The notes beneath the pieces are model-generated. The model had not been told where the DNA came from. It saw nothing but the letters and a program-made list of their open reading frames with translations, and made no database searches. DNA of 24,369 nt, taken from the IMG/VR virus record IMGVR_UViG_3300003690_000069, positions 1 to 24,369 of that record; one strand, given 5' to 3'. Position 1 is the stretch's first letter. Every line of letters begins with the position of its first letter. This document shows positions 1 through 8,692 of the stretch, piece after piece. A program made the position numbers and the translations under genes. Source of the stretch: a virus.

Positions 1-3000
1 ACAAGATAGGTAAGCTGGATGACGTTCTCCACCTTGCCAGTACATCAAAGGGTGCCCAGGCTCTTGGCCTTTCCAAAACAATGGGGCCACGACAGGCGGG
101 CATGAACCTGACATTGAAGAAGGTCTTGGCGGCTGAGGCCAAGGGCGGGTTGGACGACATACTTGGTCTGCCGGGGCTTAGGCATTCCAAGGGGTTGGCG
201 GGGGAATTTGCTGATGCCGGTGTGGATATAGCAAAGATAATGGATCAGCCGCTTACCAGTAGTGTGCATGTCGGCTTGCCTAACTTCCTGGCTAACGTGG
301 GCTTCGGGAAGTTGCGCCCACTCAAGTGGCTGAGAACTCGCCCCTTGAATATCAAGCCGGGCGGAAGGGTGGAAGGCTGGGCAGGGCTTATGGACAAGGT
401 GGGTTCATCGGTCAGGTGGAGTCGTCCGGGCCGGGAACTGGCGAGGCTGTTCAATCCCATGATGCGCAGGACGCAGGCGGGTACTCGCGTTCCCGTGACC
501 AAGGCGGCGCAGCAGGCGAGGCTCAGAGAGTACCGCTTCATGGAAAGGACGACACAACAGATCCACCGGGCGCAATATGAATTTGGGCAAAAGTGGGTGG
601 ACATGCCTCACTTCAATAAGCAGAAGATGGTGCAAGACACCGGCATTTACAGGAATATCAACAAGCTGGACGACGCTGAGAAGATGGTTCGCAAGAACTT
701 TGACGAGATGACCGCCCACATGGAAGGCTACCAGTTGATGCCAGATGGCAGCATGAAGCTCCCAGACTGGAATCCCAGGGTGGTAGCCAAACTTGAAAAG
801 AGTTATAGAGCCTCGCTGATTGCGCAGGATAAGGCTCTTAAAGGCTTGGTGAGCAGGAAGCTCACAGCAGAGACAGCATTAAGAAATGCTGGCAGGGCGG
901 CTGGTGGGTTTGGAGATCCCAAAGCGATGGCGTTGGCGCAGCGCCAGATAGATGGTCTTACCAAGCGGATAAGCAGGCTCAAGCGGGTGCGCAATTCAGA
1001 TGCGCAACTGTTGAGTGACGTGATGAAGGGGGGCAAGACGCCGGATCAGAGGGCTATCGGAAGGGCGGTTCAGGGTACAAAACAGGCTCACTTCCGGCAC
1101 AGTGGTCTTCAAATACAAGGCGCGGAACAGTTGAAGTATCAGTCGGGGTGGAAGTACCGCAACAAAGGGGGCTTGTCTCCTCACTTGAAGAGCATCGAGG
1201 GTGATCTGGACATTATTGCCCAGAAGTATCGGGACGCCTTTGAGTACGCCCAGAAAAGGGGCGTTGATATAACCCAACTGAAAGACAACTATGCACTCTT
1301 TACGCCGCGCATGTTGTACAGGGTTCCAGAGGCGACACCCAGGGGGGTGCAGAGTGCGGCTGCAATGGGGCGCAGCTATGCCAATTACGGTACGAAGTAC
1401 CAGATGGCGCGTGCCGCTACGATGAAGGGCTGGTTTGGTGGCACGGCTTTCATCAACCGCCTGAGCCGCAAGAAGAATTTTGCGGGAGCGATTAAGGCGG
1501 GGATGACATCCAAGGACACTAAGGACATCGTTGATGGTCTTGCCAAGCAGATTCTTAATGGTGAAATACGGGAGATGATTAGGGTTGGTGGCGACGATGC
1601 AATCCGTTCTTACCAGGCGTTGGGTATCCTCGATGATGCGGGTAATTTTGTTAAGAACGCCCACTTGAACCCCCATGTTCAGGAGTTGGCTACGTTCCTG
1701 GCGAAACTTGACGGGCGTATTACAGGTCTTGGTGCATCGGCCTTTGAGATAAACCCGGCTATTGCGATGTCGGGGTATTATGTGGACATTGTGCGGGCCG
1801 CGCACGCCACGGAGATTGCCACGTCGCTGATCGGGGAACATGCCAAGTTCGGGGTAAAGTTTGCTGCGATGGGGCTTAAAGGGGGCGATCAAACTGTTGA
1901 TGGCATGCTGAATGGGTGGGGCAGGACAAACAGGGGTGCCCAGCCGATACTTAAAATTCGGACTATGCGGGAACTGAGGCAACTCAATGACAACTGGGAT
2001 GAGATATATGACTTTATCGGCAGCAATAAAGACCTCAGCTTTTTGAAACAACATATAGACGATATAGTTGACCGGCCTCTTGATGATGTTATTGACAGGT
2101 GGGCCAAGGTGAACAGTGCAAACCAGCCTGTTAAGGAGGCAAAAACTCTTTCGGAGCAAATGTCCAAGGTGTTGGATGAGCTAAGGTTGCCCAGTGACCT
2201 GGCGGCAGATGCGACAAGGTATGTGAAAGCGTTTACTGACCCCAGTTCAATGAGCGAGTGGGTTCTGGCGTTTGACCGCATGACGGACTTGCTCAAGAGT
2301 TCTTTCACGACCCCGTGGCCAGCGTTTCACTTCCGAAACTTCCTGTCAGGCCAGGTAAACAACTACTTCATAGGTGCCTACGACCCCACCCACATGGGGC
2401 CGTGGAAGTACATGCGGCCTGTGTGGGATGCGAGGACACTCCTACGGGGTGGGACGATCAAGAGGATAGCCGACCAGATCCCCATGTTCAAAGGCGGAAG
2501 GAACATTCCAGATTGGGCCAAGGCTGACCCGGACAAGTATGTATCTGACTGGATAAGGACGCAGGCCCGTGCCGGTGGTTTGGTTGCCCCGTCGCAGGCA
2601 AGAGAACAACTGCTTGCTCTTGGAGAAGCGGCGGGATACGACCCACTGGGAACCCGATTCATGGGTGAGGTGCCGGGAGCAACCAGGCTTGGGGCTAAGG
2701 TGCGCGGCATCCTTGGGGATAAGAAACTGCACTGGGGCAAGAAATATATGGCTAGTGCCAGGGCAGTGGGGTATGAGGTTGAAGGGTACAACCGCCTGGC
2801 CCCGCTGATTGCTTTCTTGAAGCAGGGGTTCTCTCTTGATGAGGCCATCAAGAAGGTCAAGCTGGCGCAGGTAGACTATACCATGCTGTCAGACTTCGAG
2901 AAGAACGTCATGCGGCGTATCATCCCGTTCTACACTTTCACCCGGCGGCAGATACCGTTTGTCATAGAGCAGCTTGCCAACCCGTCCAGTGCCATGTCAC

Positions 3001-3788
3001 AGGCTGTGAAAGGTATCTCCCGTGTGCAGGGGCAGATGGCAGACCCAGAGAATCCTATACCTGACTGGATCTCGGCAGATTTTGCCATCCCCCTTCCTGG
3101 CGGGGCGGAAGGCCAGCAGCGATACCTCACCAGGGCCGGGGGTATGCTGGGTGGTATGGAAGATGTGTTCTCTCTACTCAAGCCTGGCAGGACAGCGATG
3201 GGGGCGGTTCGCAGGACACTCTCCGGTATTGGTAGTCGTATGCACCCAGGCTTGCAGGCTCCTGTAGAGCTTGCCACGGGCCAGTCCCTGTTCCTGCAAA
3301 GGCCGCTGAGTGAAACCAAGCCTGCTACGGCCCGCCTGATAGGTGGTATAACGGGAGCGGAACAGGTGCCTTCGTTCCCCGGCCCCCTTACCGAGTCCGT
3401 CATAAGCAGGCTGCCGTTCTTTGGACGCAGTGTATCCACGCTCCGCTCACTCACTGATCCTCGCAGACCCCTCACGGTAGATGGGCAGGTGTCAGCCCTG
3501 AACCTGGCTGCACGCATGATGCCATCACTAATGGGCGTGCGGATCTCGGAAGTGAACATGGAGAGGATCAAGAACCGCATCATGCAGGAGGCCATCGAGG
3601 AACATCTCAAGCACAATACATCCATCAGGACGTTCAAGCATATCTATGTGCCGGAAGCGGAGCTTGCGAACATGGACGAGCAGAGCCGTGCCCTGTACCT
3701 GCTGTACAAGCAGATTTCCAGCCAGGCTGCGAAGGCTTCACGGGCAAGGAAGAAGGAGCAAAGCCAGGCGGCTGCGTACTCTATGTGA
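1..3788 (+). CDS. Large phage virion-type protein, 5' end outside window
   Basis: The reading frame is open from the left edge (codons start at base 3), with no stop before the first ATG at 81, so the gene almost certainly begins upstream; at least 1,260 residues are visible. The product is basic and largely helical, with no signal peptide. Two stretches resemble very large proteins I associate with environmental phage structural regions: a TPWPAFHFRN segment near residue 760 (counted from the ATG at 81) and a PFYTFTRRQIPF segment near 955. The C-terminus is rich in Lys, Arg, Ala and Gln. I infer a virion-associated or internal (possibly ejected) protein, not an enzyme, since no catalytic motif was recognised. 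It is the only plus-strand gene and it overlaps the convergent minus-strand gene by 8 bases. Coding status is certain; the role is moderate to weak. Confidence 0.8.
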   Translation, partial: KIGKLDDVLHLASTSKGAQALGLSKTMGPRQAGMNLTLKKVLAAEAKGGLDDILGLPGLRHSKGLAGEFADAGVDIAKIMDQPLTSSVHVGLPNFLANVGFGKLRPLKWLRTRPLNIKPGGRVEGWAGLMDKVGSSVRWSRPGRELARLFNPMMRRTQAGTRVPVTKAAQQARLREYRFMERTTQQIHRAQYEFGQKWVDMPHFNKQKMVQDTGIYRNINKLDDAEKMVRKNFDEMTAHMEGYQLMPDGSMKLPDWNPRVVAKLEKSYRASLIAQDKALKGLVSRKLTAETALRNAGRAAGGFGDPKAMALAQRQIDGLTKRISRLKRVRNSDAQLLSDVMKGGKTPDQRAIGRAVQGTKQAHFRHSGLQIQGAEQLKYQSGWKYRNKGGLSPHLKSIEGDLDIIAQKYRDAFEYAQKRGVDITQLKDNYALFTPRMLYRVPEATPRGVQSAAAMGRSYANYGTKYQMARAATMKGWFGGTAFINRLSRKKNFAGAIKAGMTSKDTKDIVDGLAKQILNGEIREMIRVGGDDAIRSYQALGILDDAGNFVKNAHLNPHVQELATFLAKLDGRITGLGASAFEINPAIAMSGYYVDIVRAAHATEIATSLIGEHAKFGVKFAAMGLKGGDQTVDGMLNGWGRTNRGAQPILKIRTMRELRQLNDNWDEIYDFIGSNKDLSFLKQHIDDIVDRPLDDVIDRWAKVNSANQPVKEAKTLSEQMSKVLDELRLPSDLAADATRYVKAFTDPSSMSEWVLAFDRMTDLLKSSFTTPWPAFHFRNFLSGQVNNYFIGAYDPTHMGPWKYMRPVWDARTLLRGGTIKRIADQIPMFKGGRNIPDWAKADPDKYVSDWIRTQARAGGLVAPSQAREQLLALGEAAGYDPLGTRFMGEVPGATRLGAKVRGILGDKKLHWGKKYMASARAVGYEVEGYNRLAPLIAFLKQGFSLDEAIKKVKLAQVDYTMLSDFEKNVMRRIIPFYTFTRRQIPFVIEQLANPSSAMSQAVKGISRVQGQMADPENPIPDWISADFAIPLPGGAEGQQRYLTRAGGMLGGMEDVFSLLKPGRTAMGAVRRTLSGIGSRMHPGLQAPVELATGQSLFLQRPLSETKPATARLIGGITGAEQVPSFPGPLTESVISRLPFFGRSVSTLRSLTDPRRPLTVDGQVSALNLAARMMPSLMGVRISEVNMERIKNRIMQEAIEEHLKHNTSIRTFKHIYVPEAELANMDEQSRALYLLYKQISSQAAKASRARKKEQSQAAAYSM

Positions 3789-4014
3789 TCCCATTGTTGG
3801 CTTTGATGCTACCGTCGCCCAGTTGCTGCACCGCAATTGTCAGGGATGATCCCTTCTCATAGGCATACAGAGCATAGTTAGTAGTGGAGGCCGGGGTAGC
3901 AGCACTGGAGATTGTGTACCCCTTGCTTACGGTAACACTGCCATCTGTAAGCTGGGACACGACATGCTCATCGTAGTTCACATCAAAGCGGTGGATGCCA
4001 ATGATGTCAGCCAT
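3781..4014 (-). CDS. Small hypothetical protein, probably virion-associated
   Basis: A 77-residue protein beginning MADIIGIHRFDV, predicted mostly beta from its alternating hydrophobic and Ser/Thr-rich sequence. I recognise no family. Its start overlaps the stop of the upstream gene as TAATG, so the two are probably translationally coupled. It is the last gene of a minus-strand trio of Ser/Thr/Ala-rich beta proteins and runs 8 bases into the end of the convergent large virion-type gene. Membership of that trio suggests a minor decoration or tail-associated role; this is inference from context. Confidence 0.7.
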   Translation of the reverse strand: MADIIGIHRFDVNYDEHVVSQLTDGSVTVSKGYTISSAATPASTTNYALYAYEKGSSLTIAVQQLGDGSIKANNGIT

Positions 4015-4643
4015 TAGAACAGTTCATTCAGCATGAGTGTCTGTGGTATTCCGCCCGCCTTGGGTGGAGATGTGTAGGTTACGACCAGCTTGACGGCATC
4101 AGCCCCGGCGCTATCGTGCGTCTTGATCTTCATTTCCCTGTCTTCCATCATGCTCGCGTCAGTAGGGTTAAGCAAATGGATGGTCATGTTCTGGCCGGAC
4201 GACCAGCCAGAGCGATCAATAACCTCCTGTATGACGGCAGCAAAGTCTGACGAGTCAAGGAAGGCGCTGGAGGTTGATGTGGCCAGAGTCCAAGTGGTCT
4301 TGGCCGAGGTCGCTGCTGCCTGGGAGGTAGTCAGTGCGCTGTCGTTGGCAATGGCCCCGGCGCTGTCTGCATCCTCAGCATGGATGTCACAGGTCTTGCT
4401 GCTCGTTGTGTAGTTTTCGTGCAGCTTATACTGGAGCTTGGCGGTGAGAACAGTAGAGCCTTTAGGGATAGTCACTGTCAGGAAACGGAAATAGCAGGTT
4501 GTATCGGTTGATCCGGGGCCAGGGTTCACAGCCCCGATGCTGGCATAGGCGGCGCTGTTACTAAAGGTGAAGCCCCCCACGCCATCACTGACCCGGTAGC
4601 CATCATCAGCGTTGGCTTCTACTTGTACCGTGAGGCTTGCCAT
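4014..4643 (-). CDS. Beta-sandwich protein, likely surface or decoration protein
   Basis: A 209-residue protein rich in Ser, Thr and Ala. A stretch near residue 53 (FRFLTVTIPKGSTVLTAKLQ) followed by a late VIQEVIDRSGW segment near residue 138 has the layout of DNRLRE-type or carbohydrate-binding beta-sandwich domains: an early pair of strands, and a late 'xxIQxxxDxxGW' helix. There is no signal peptide. It is coupled by TAATG overlaps on both sides. In a phage this arrangement fits a capsid decoration, tail or receptor-contact protein, but the fold is assigned by pattern only and could be another beta-rich virion fold. Confidence 0.75.
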   Translation of the reverse strand: MASLTVQVEANADDGYRVSDGVGGFTFSNSAAYASIGAVNPGPGSTDTTCYFRFLTVTIPKGSTVLTAKLQYKLHENYTTSSKTCDIHAEDADSAGAIANDSALTTSQAAATSAKTTWTLATSTSSAFLDSSDFAAVIQEVIDRSGWSSGQNMTIHLLNPTDASMMEDREMKIKTHDSAGADAVKLVVTYTSPPKAGGIPQTLMLNELF

Positions 4644-5152
4644 TAGCCTATCTCGTAGTGGCCGATGATGGTAACAACGGCCTGGGTGCCTGCATCAACG
4701 TAGTCCACAGCGATGATGTCGTTCAGATCCAGCACGACCCCTGCATTTATAAGTACCGGGGTAGCATTGTCAGCGGGAATGCTGCCAGACCAGAGGGTGT
4801 TGCCGCGAGCATTGTTGACTTCATCCGCCGTGGCGGTCGCAGCAGCCGCATTGGAGCTAGACCTATTCAGGTTAATCCCCGTAACGGAAGTTCCGCTATG
4901 GGTCAGGGATGCCTCGTCAGTCGCGTGGACGATTACGGTTGTCGTGGTGTCCGAGTGACACCATACCTGGTCAATGTGCAGGTTGTGTGTGGTGGAAGTG
5001 TTCTCAACAAGCAGGATTGTGTCGTTCCCATCATAGTCATAGGCCACACTCGCCCATGAAAAGGCCAACCCATCTACCACGGAGGAGTGGAGCAGGTGGT
5101 TTTTCTGTGTCGTATACTCCGGTTGTTTTCCCGAACGTCCAGTGATGCCCAT
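4643..5152 (-). CDS. Hypothetical beta-rich phage structural protein
   Basis: A 169-residue protein starting MGITGRSGKQPEY, with repeated short beta strands (TILLVENTST, TTTVIVHATDE, ATPVLINAGVVLDLNDIIAVDYV) and a hydrophobic C-terminus. The pattern of ligand-free beta strands followed by a 'G..LDLNDIIAVD' turn resembles small phage virion proteins of unknown role. A good Shine-Dalgarno (AGGAGAAGACA before the ATG) supports the start. Its stop overlaps the next gene's ATG as TAATG. No enzyme motif is visible. A structural role is inferred from the neighbours. Confidence 0.75.
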   Translation of the reverse strand: MGITGRSGKQPEYTTQKNHLLHSSVVDGLAFSWASVAYDYDGNDTILLVENTSTTHNLHIDQVWCHSDTTTTVIVHATDEASLTHSGTSVTGINLNRSSSNAAAATATADEVNNARGNTLWSGSIPADNATPVLINAGVVLDLNDIIAVDYVDAGTQAVVTIIGHYEIG

Positions 5153-5212
5153 TGTCTTCTCCTGGTTATTTGTTTCACGTATTGTAGTTGGTTGCGGGGG
5201 GAAAGGCCATGT

Positions 5213-5413
5213 TTACTTGTTTGGCCAGAAGGCGTGCCCTGCCAGCAGCCCGAACAGGAAGGCTACAATGGGATGCTTCTGGCTTGTGGTAAACAGTGCA
5301 TAACTCACGGTGGCTTCATAGTGCCCGCTGGAATTGGCAATGACATCCCATACAAAGACAACGACAATAAATGCCCAGATTATAATTTTAGGGACTATCT
5401 CCCAGTTCGTCAT
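5213..5413 (-). CDS. Small membrane protein, holin-like topology
   Basis: A 66-residue protein with two hydrophobic segments: residues about 8-26 (IIIWAFIVVVFVWDVIA) and about 49-61 (IVAFLFGLLAGHAFW). The ends are short and charged. Size and topology would suit a small phage holin or other inner-membrane protein, but holins have no universal motif and no endolysin is visible nearby. The gene starts within the end of the RusA-like gene (26-base overlap), suggesting coupled translation. About 60 bases without a gene separate it from the beta-rich trio. Confidence 0.65.
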   Translation of the reverse strand: MTNWEIVPKIIIWAFIVVVFVWDVIANSSGHYEATVSYALFTTSQKHPIVAFLFGLLAGHAFWPNK

Positions 5414-5783
5414 CCCAGCCGCTCTCCAACTCAGTGATTGCTATGGAAAGATAACCTGGCTTTGCCAGTGGTCTGCGTATTACCCGCAGGTCATCTATCT
5501 GTTCATCATCTTCAAACACCCCGGCATATTCCAGGGAATCAAAGATTGCCTTGAGTATATTATCCAGATCCCGCCGCCTCCTGTCAGGAACAAATGCGTA
5601 GATTTCCACCTTTAGCCTCTCTGCATGGTGTCGGACACCCTCTGCTATGACGTATTCACAGATTTCGTTGCGGTAATCTCGACCCTTGGCGCTGATAATC
5701 ACACGGCCAGAGGAAAGGTTACGCCAGTAAGTGTTTACACTTGGCGGGTACGGAAAGTTTAGCAGAACAGTTTTCGAGTCCAT
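5388..5783 (-). CDS. rusA: RusA-like Holliday junction resolvase
   Basis: A 131-residue protein, close to the usual RusA length of about 120. It shows the family layout: an N-terminal FPYPPSVNTYWR strand-turn (residues 10-21), then the acidic core DRRRRDLDNILKAIFDSL (about 67-84) and DDEQIDDL (about 92-99). In RusA the aspartates of the 'DxDN' block and the later 'DD.QI' block bind Mg2+ and cut four-way junctions, and those positions are present here. It likely resolves recombination or replication intermediates before packaging. The Shine-Dalgarno GGAGAAGTGGACGA lies directly before the ATG, inside the end of the HNH gene. Identification is confident. Confidence 0.93.
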   Translation of the reverse strand: MDSKTVLLNFPYPPSVNTYWRNLSSGRVIISAKGRDYRNEICEYVIAEGVRHHAERLKVEIYAFVPDRRRRDLDNILKAIFDSLEYAGVFEDDEQIDDLRVIRRPLAKPGYLSIAITELESGWDDELGDSP

Positions 5784-6181
5784 TCGTCCACTTCTCCTTG
5801 GGTAACGCGATGCGGAGCCTTGAGTTCCGGGTCACGAAGCCGGAGCCACGCATCTAGGTCATAGTTGTCAGGGTCGTGTTTCTGTTTATAGGCAAGCTGT
5901 TGTGCATGCGGCATGGTGGCAAGGTCGTCCATGTGACATTTCTTGCATGTCCTGAAATAGTTTACCGGACTCGCCCACCGGCCAGGGGCTTGCGACTTTC
6001 GCTCAATCTCATGTGTCTCCAGGGGGAACCCTCTGTACACCTTCTTGCTGCACATCCAGCAGGTGGGGTGTTCAAGTGCCCAGTTACGTCTGCGTGTGTT
6101 CAAGGGTGTCCATCGGTTTAAGTTTGGTGTGGGGATATCGGTAGCACGCCCGCCCGGCGAAGGCTTTATAGAGCGACCCAT
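5759..6181 (-). CDS. HNH endonuclease
   Basis: A zinc-type HNH core is clear: CWMC, then ETHEIERKSQAPGRWASPVNY, then CKKCHMD. These are two CxxC zinc pairs, the catalytic His in HEI, a central Asn and the final His. It probably nicks or cuts DNA; whether it acts in packaging, recombination or homing cannot be told. The start is uncertain: I chose the ATG at 6181 (140 residues), but a TTG at 6103, or an ATG at 6253 that overlaps the upstream gene by 170 bases, are possible. None has a strong Shine-Dalgarno. The gene end overlaps the RusA start, placing it in the nuclease cluster. Confidence 0.8.
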   Translation of the reverse strand: MGRSIKPSPGGRATDIPTPNLNRWTPLNTRRRNWALEHPTCWMCSKKVYRGFPLETHEIERKSQAPGRWASPVNYFRTCKKCHMDDLATMPHAQQLAYKQKHDPDNYDLDAWLRLRDPELKAPHRVTQGEVDEWTRKLFC

Positions 6182-6578
6182 CTTCCCAGTATTCTTTCCG
6201 CTTGGCATCCTTGCCCAGCACCCAGCCGACAAGTTCCATTGTGGGGAAGTCATGGGATTTTACCAGTACGAATACCTGGTCGTCCTCATCCCTTGGGTGG
6301 AGCAGCAGGTTGCCATGCTTGTAGCTGGTACTGCGCACCTGGATGTTGGTACCCACATCTGCCACTATCTTGTCATAGTCCCTGGCAAAGTCAGTCCAGC
6401 CCTGTGAGAGGGCGAGGGCCACAGCAAGCTCTGCCCGTGCCCCGTCGACATGGATGGCTGTCCCATCCCCCTTGAAGCCGTAGGCATCCGCCTTGCCGAT
6501 GCTGTTGTTATACGCCTGCCGCTTGACTCCCGCATCATCGGCGTACTCCCGCTGTGTCTTAGTCAGTGTTATCCTCAC
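6084..6578 (-). CDS. Conserved phage protein, possible PD-(D/E)XK fold
   Basis: A 164-residue protein starting at a GTG with a good GGAGG upstream. Visible blocks are GARAELAVALAL (residues about 46-57), DVGTNIQVRST (about 73-83), HPRDEDDQVFVLV (about 92-104) and a Gly-Lys-Asp segment (WVLGKDAKRKEYW). The order Glu-containing helix, Asp before a strand, then Q-x-R/K on a strand is what a reduced PD-(D/E)XK nuclease core looks like, but the usual ExK is replaced by QVR, so activity is doubtful. It overlaps the small upstream gene by 20 bases and the HNH gene downstream. I recall similar uncharacterised proteins in phages; the function is unknown. Confidence 0.72.
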   Translation of the reverse strand: MRITLTKTQREYADDAGVKRQAYNNSIGKADAYGFKGDGTAIHVDGARAELAVALALSQGWTDFARDYDKIVADVGTNIQVRSTSYKHGNLLLHPRDEDDQVFVLVKSHDFPTMELVGWVLGKDAKRKEYWEDGSLYKAFAGRACYRYPHTKLKPMDTLEHTQT

Positions 6579-6732
6579 TGCTTTCCTCCATGAGTTCGCG
6601 TTCGTATTCCTCTACGAATCGTTGTGCCTGGGCACCTGACATAATCATCAGGGGTGACTCCTCAGAGTCTTTCCCGAAGAACAGCCACCACACCATCCCG
6701 GCCTCGTCCGTTACCTTCTTGGCTAATATCAT
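6559..6732 (-). CDS. Small hypothetical protein (57 aa) coupled to the helicase
   Basis: A short gene filling the gap below the helicase: ATG at 6732, stop TAA at 6559-6561. The start overlaps the helicase stop as ATGA, and a GGAGAAGCG Shine-Dalgarno sits in the helicase's last codons. The product begins MILAKKVTDEAGMVWWLFFG and is acidic at its C-terminus (EEYERELMEESSEDNTD). No family is recognised. The tight overlaps on both sides and the good ribosome-binding site make it a likely real gene despite its size. Confidence 0.7.
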   Translation of the reverse strand: MILAKKVTDEAGMVWWLFFGKDSEESPLMIMSGAQAQRFVEEYERELMEESSEDNTD

Positions 6733-8330
6733 CGCTTCTCCAGTTCATTAGAGATGGACTTCCATAACCATGTTGCCTTGATTTGTGGCTTGCCTTCTAT
6801 ACATCCTCTCAAGTACCACGTCGGCGTGTCTCGAACAAGCTCCCCGCGAAACCTGCCGAAGGGGAACCTCGCGCCCCGTTTACTCTTTGTCCGTACTACC
6901 CCTTCCGGGCTGTCACCGAAGGGGTCAATGGACTGTGTTCTGTACTCTGCCCTGGCTGCTACACGGGCACGCTCCTCCCGTGCTGCTTGTTCCTGTTCAA
7001 GCTGGAGTTGCTTCTGTGCTGCCTTGAGTGCTTCGTCGATCTCGATAACTTCATCGGACTCGACAAGGTTTTCCTTGGCTCTTTCGACAGCCTCGATTCC
7101 CCAGGTGCCACCCATCACATCCGGGGATGTCATAATCTTATGGGCGAGTGTCACGTCTACAAGGTCAATCATCTTGAAACGTGGCTTGCTGCTGGCTGCT
7201 ATGGCTTCACAGCGTGTGTCTGCGGTGGAACTAGCGAAGTCCACGGTGCCCTCCAGTGGGCGTGTGCCACGTCCGAATATCTGTGTGTAGAGCATCTTGG
7301 ATCTCGTTGGCCGGGCCATGATAATACATTGCAGGCCGGGAAAGTCCCAGCCGGTTGTCAGGATACCCACGTTACACAGGTGCGTCACTCCATCAGGGTC
7401 TTTCGTGAAGGACTCCAGGGCGTCGTGCCTTTGCTGTGGGGTACATCTACTTGTATCGGCACATATCCACGCCGACTTGATCCCATAGCTATCTGAGAGC
7501 CTCTCTGATACCATCTGTGCCTCTGCCACACTTGCGCAGTAGATGGCTGTCTTGAGTCCCCTTGTCTCCCGTGCGGCTATCTCAGCGATCTCATAGATAG
7601 TTTCGTACTTCTCTAGCTGCTGGCTCAGGTCTATCTGGTTGAAGTCCCGGCCCATCGTGGTGGAGGACATGGTAACTTCCGAGAGGTTGAGGGACTGGAG
7701 GCGTATGCACCGTGCCTCTGCATTGACCAGCCAGCCATCACGTATGCCATCCACGATACCGTACTGGTAGACACAACCCTCGTAGAGGTTGGCCATGCTC
7801 TTGCGGTCGTGTCTCTTGGCTGTGGCGGTGACACCCAGTACCTTGGCTCCCTGTGCCATGAAGTGGTCAAGGAGGTTCGCCCAACTCTGTGTGATGGACA
7901 GGTGTGCTTCATCCACAACGACCAGGCCCACATCCTTTATCCTCCTGTACCTACCCCGCACAAGGGTATCCTTGCTGGCCACAACGAAGGGGCTTCGACT
8001 CCATGTGGTTTCATCTGACCAGTTGTGTGCCTGCTCGATGCCGGGATGCACGCCAGTACGCTGTGCAATCTTCTGTGCTGCTTGGGCGACGAGGGTAATC
8101 ATCGGTGCTATCACAAGGCATCTGCCTCTTTCCCAGCGACTCATTAGCTGGGTAAAGATTTCTGTTTTGCCCAGGCCCGTCGCCATTTCCACAATGACAG
8201 CATCCATATCACCGAAGGCTGACTCCACAGCAATGCGAGCGTTGCGTTGGTACGGTCTTTCGACAAAGCCAGAGGCATCAGGTGCGCTCGGCTCATCAGC
8301 AGTAAACCCTCTCAGGTATGTCTGGCTCAT
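6729..8330 (-). CDS. SF2 DEAH-type DNA helicase
   Basis: A 533-residue superfamily 2 helicase. Motifs in order: Q-like PYQRNA, motif I MATGLGKT, Ia IAPMITLV, II DEAH, III TAT, IV/V TAIYCASV and ILTTGWDFPGL, VI QIFGRGTRP. Together these form both RecA-like lobes, as in UvsW/RadD-type phage helicases that remodel branched DNA. After the second lobe there is a charged linker and a C-terminal block of about 45 residues (FPFGRFRGELVRD...WYLRG) resembling the DUF3820/exonuclease X C-terminal domain. The Shine-Dalgarno GGGGGATGA before the ATG supports the start. It is coupled by ATGA overlaps to genes on both sides. It is likely part of the recombination and replication set. Confidence 0.93.
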   Translation of the reverse strand: MSQTYLRGFTADEPSAPDASGFVERPYQRNARIAVESAFGDMDAVIVEMATGLGKTEIFTQLMSRWERGRCLVIAPMITLVAQAAQKIAQRTGVHPGIEQAHNWSDETTWSRSPFVVASKDTLVRGRYRRIKDVGLVVVDEAHLSITQSWANLLDHFMAQGAKVLGVTATAKRHDRKSMANLYEGCVYQYGIVDGIRDGWLVNAEARCIRLQSLNLSEVTMSSTTMGRDFNQIDLSQQLEKYETIYEIAEIAARETRGLKTAIYCASVAEAQMVSERLSDSYGIKSAWICADTSRCTPQQRHDALESFTKDPDGVTHLCNVGILTTGWDFPGLQCIIMARPTRSKMLYTQIFGRGTRPLEGTVDFASSTADTRCEAIAASSKPRFKMIDLVDVTLAHKIMTSPDVMGGTWGIEAVERAKENLVESDEVIEIDEALKAAQKQLQLEQEQAAREERARVAARAEYRTQSIDPFGDSPEGVVRTKSKRGARFPFGRFRGELVRDTPTWYLRGCIEGKPQIKATWLWKSISNELEKR

Positions 8331-8521
8331 TCATCCCCCCGTCGTTTCTTCCACGCCGAGTTGACGGCTGCATAGACATCCTCTGGTGAGGCGGAGAGTA
8401 GAGCATCAAAGTAATATGTGACCACATCAAGGGGATGAAACTTGCGGACGACTATTTCCCATGAGTCTTTTATGGCATACCGCCCTAGAGGGTGTTCGAC
8501 CGCACGGGTCGTTGCCAGCAC
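8327..8521 (-). CDS. Small hypothetical protein upstream of helicase
   Basis: A 64-residue protein with a GTG start at 8521. It ends GRYAIK...KKRRGDE and its TGA overlaps the helicase ATG (ATGA). The composition is mixed, with a mostly helical C-terminal half (PEDVYAAVNSAWKKRRG). I recognise no family. The start lies 6 bases after the stop of the preceding 54-residue gene and the Shine-Dalgarno is weak, so translation probably depends on readthrough coupling from upstream. Confidence 0.6.
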   Translation of the reverse strand: MLATTRAVEHPLGRYAIKDSWEIVVRKFHPLDVVTYYFDALLSASPEDVYAAVNSAWKKRRGDE

Positions 8522-8527
8522 CGCCGG

Positions 8528-8692
8528 TCAGCCAAATCCAGTGTGAGGATGAACAAATTCTTCGTCAGCAAGTTTCCCGCAAAGGACTGGACTGTTCCGA
8601 TCTGCGTGCCACTTGAGGCGATTGAGTTGGGTATCAGTTAGCTTGCCGAACGCACTAGCCAATGTACGCCTGCGGTTCTTTTGTGTAGGCAT
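8528..8692 (-). CDS. Small basic hypothetical protein (54 aa)
   Basis: ATG at 8692, TGA at 8528-8530. The start shares one base with the stop of the upstream gene (TAATG). The product begins with a basic MPTQKNRRRTLASAFG stretch, then KLTDTQLNRLKWHADR, and ends FVHPHTGFG. The basic N-terminus could contact nucleic acid, but no family is recognised. It exactly fills the gap between two other coupled genes, which is the main argument that it is real. Confidence 0.6.
   Translation of the reverse strand: MPTQKNRRRTLASAFGKLTDTQLNRLKWHADRNSPVLCGKLADEEFVHPHTGFG

Noticed and set aside
996-2159. Long minus-strand frame of 387 codons inside the large virion-type gene
   Set aside because: It is antisense to a well-formed coding frame, has shadow-like composition (Cys, Pro, His, Arg) and no ribosome-binding site or domain.
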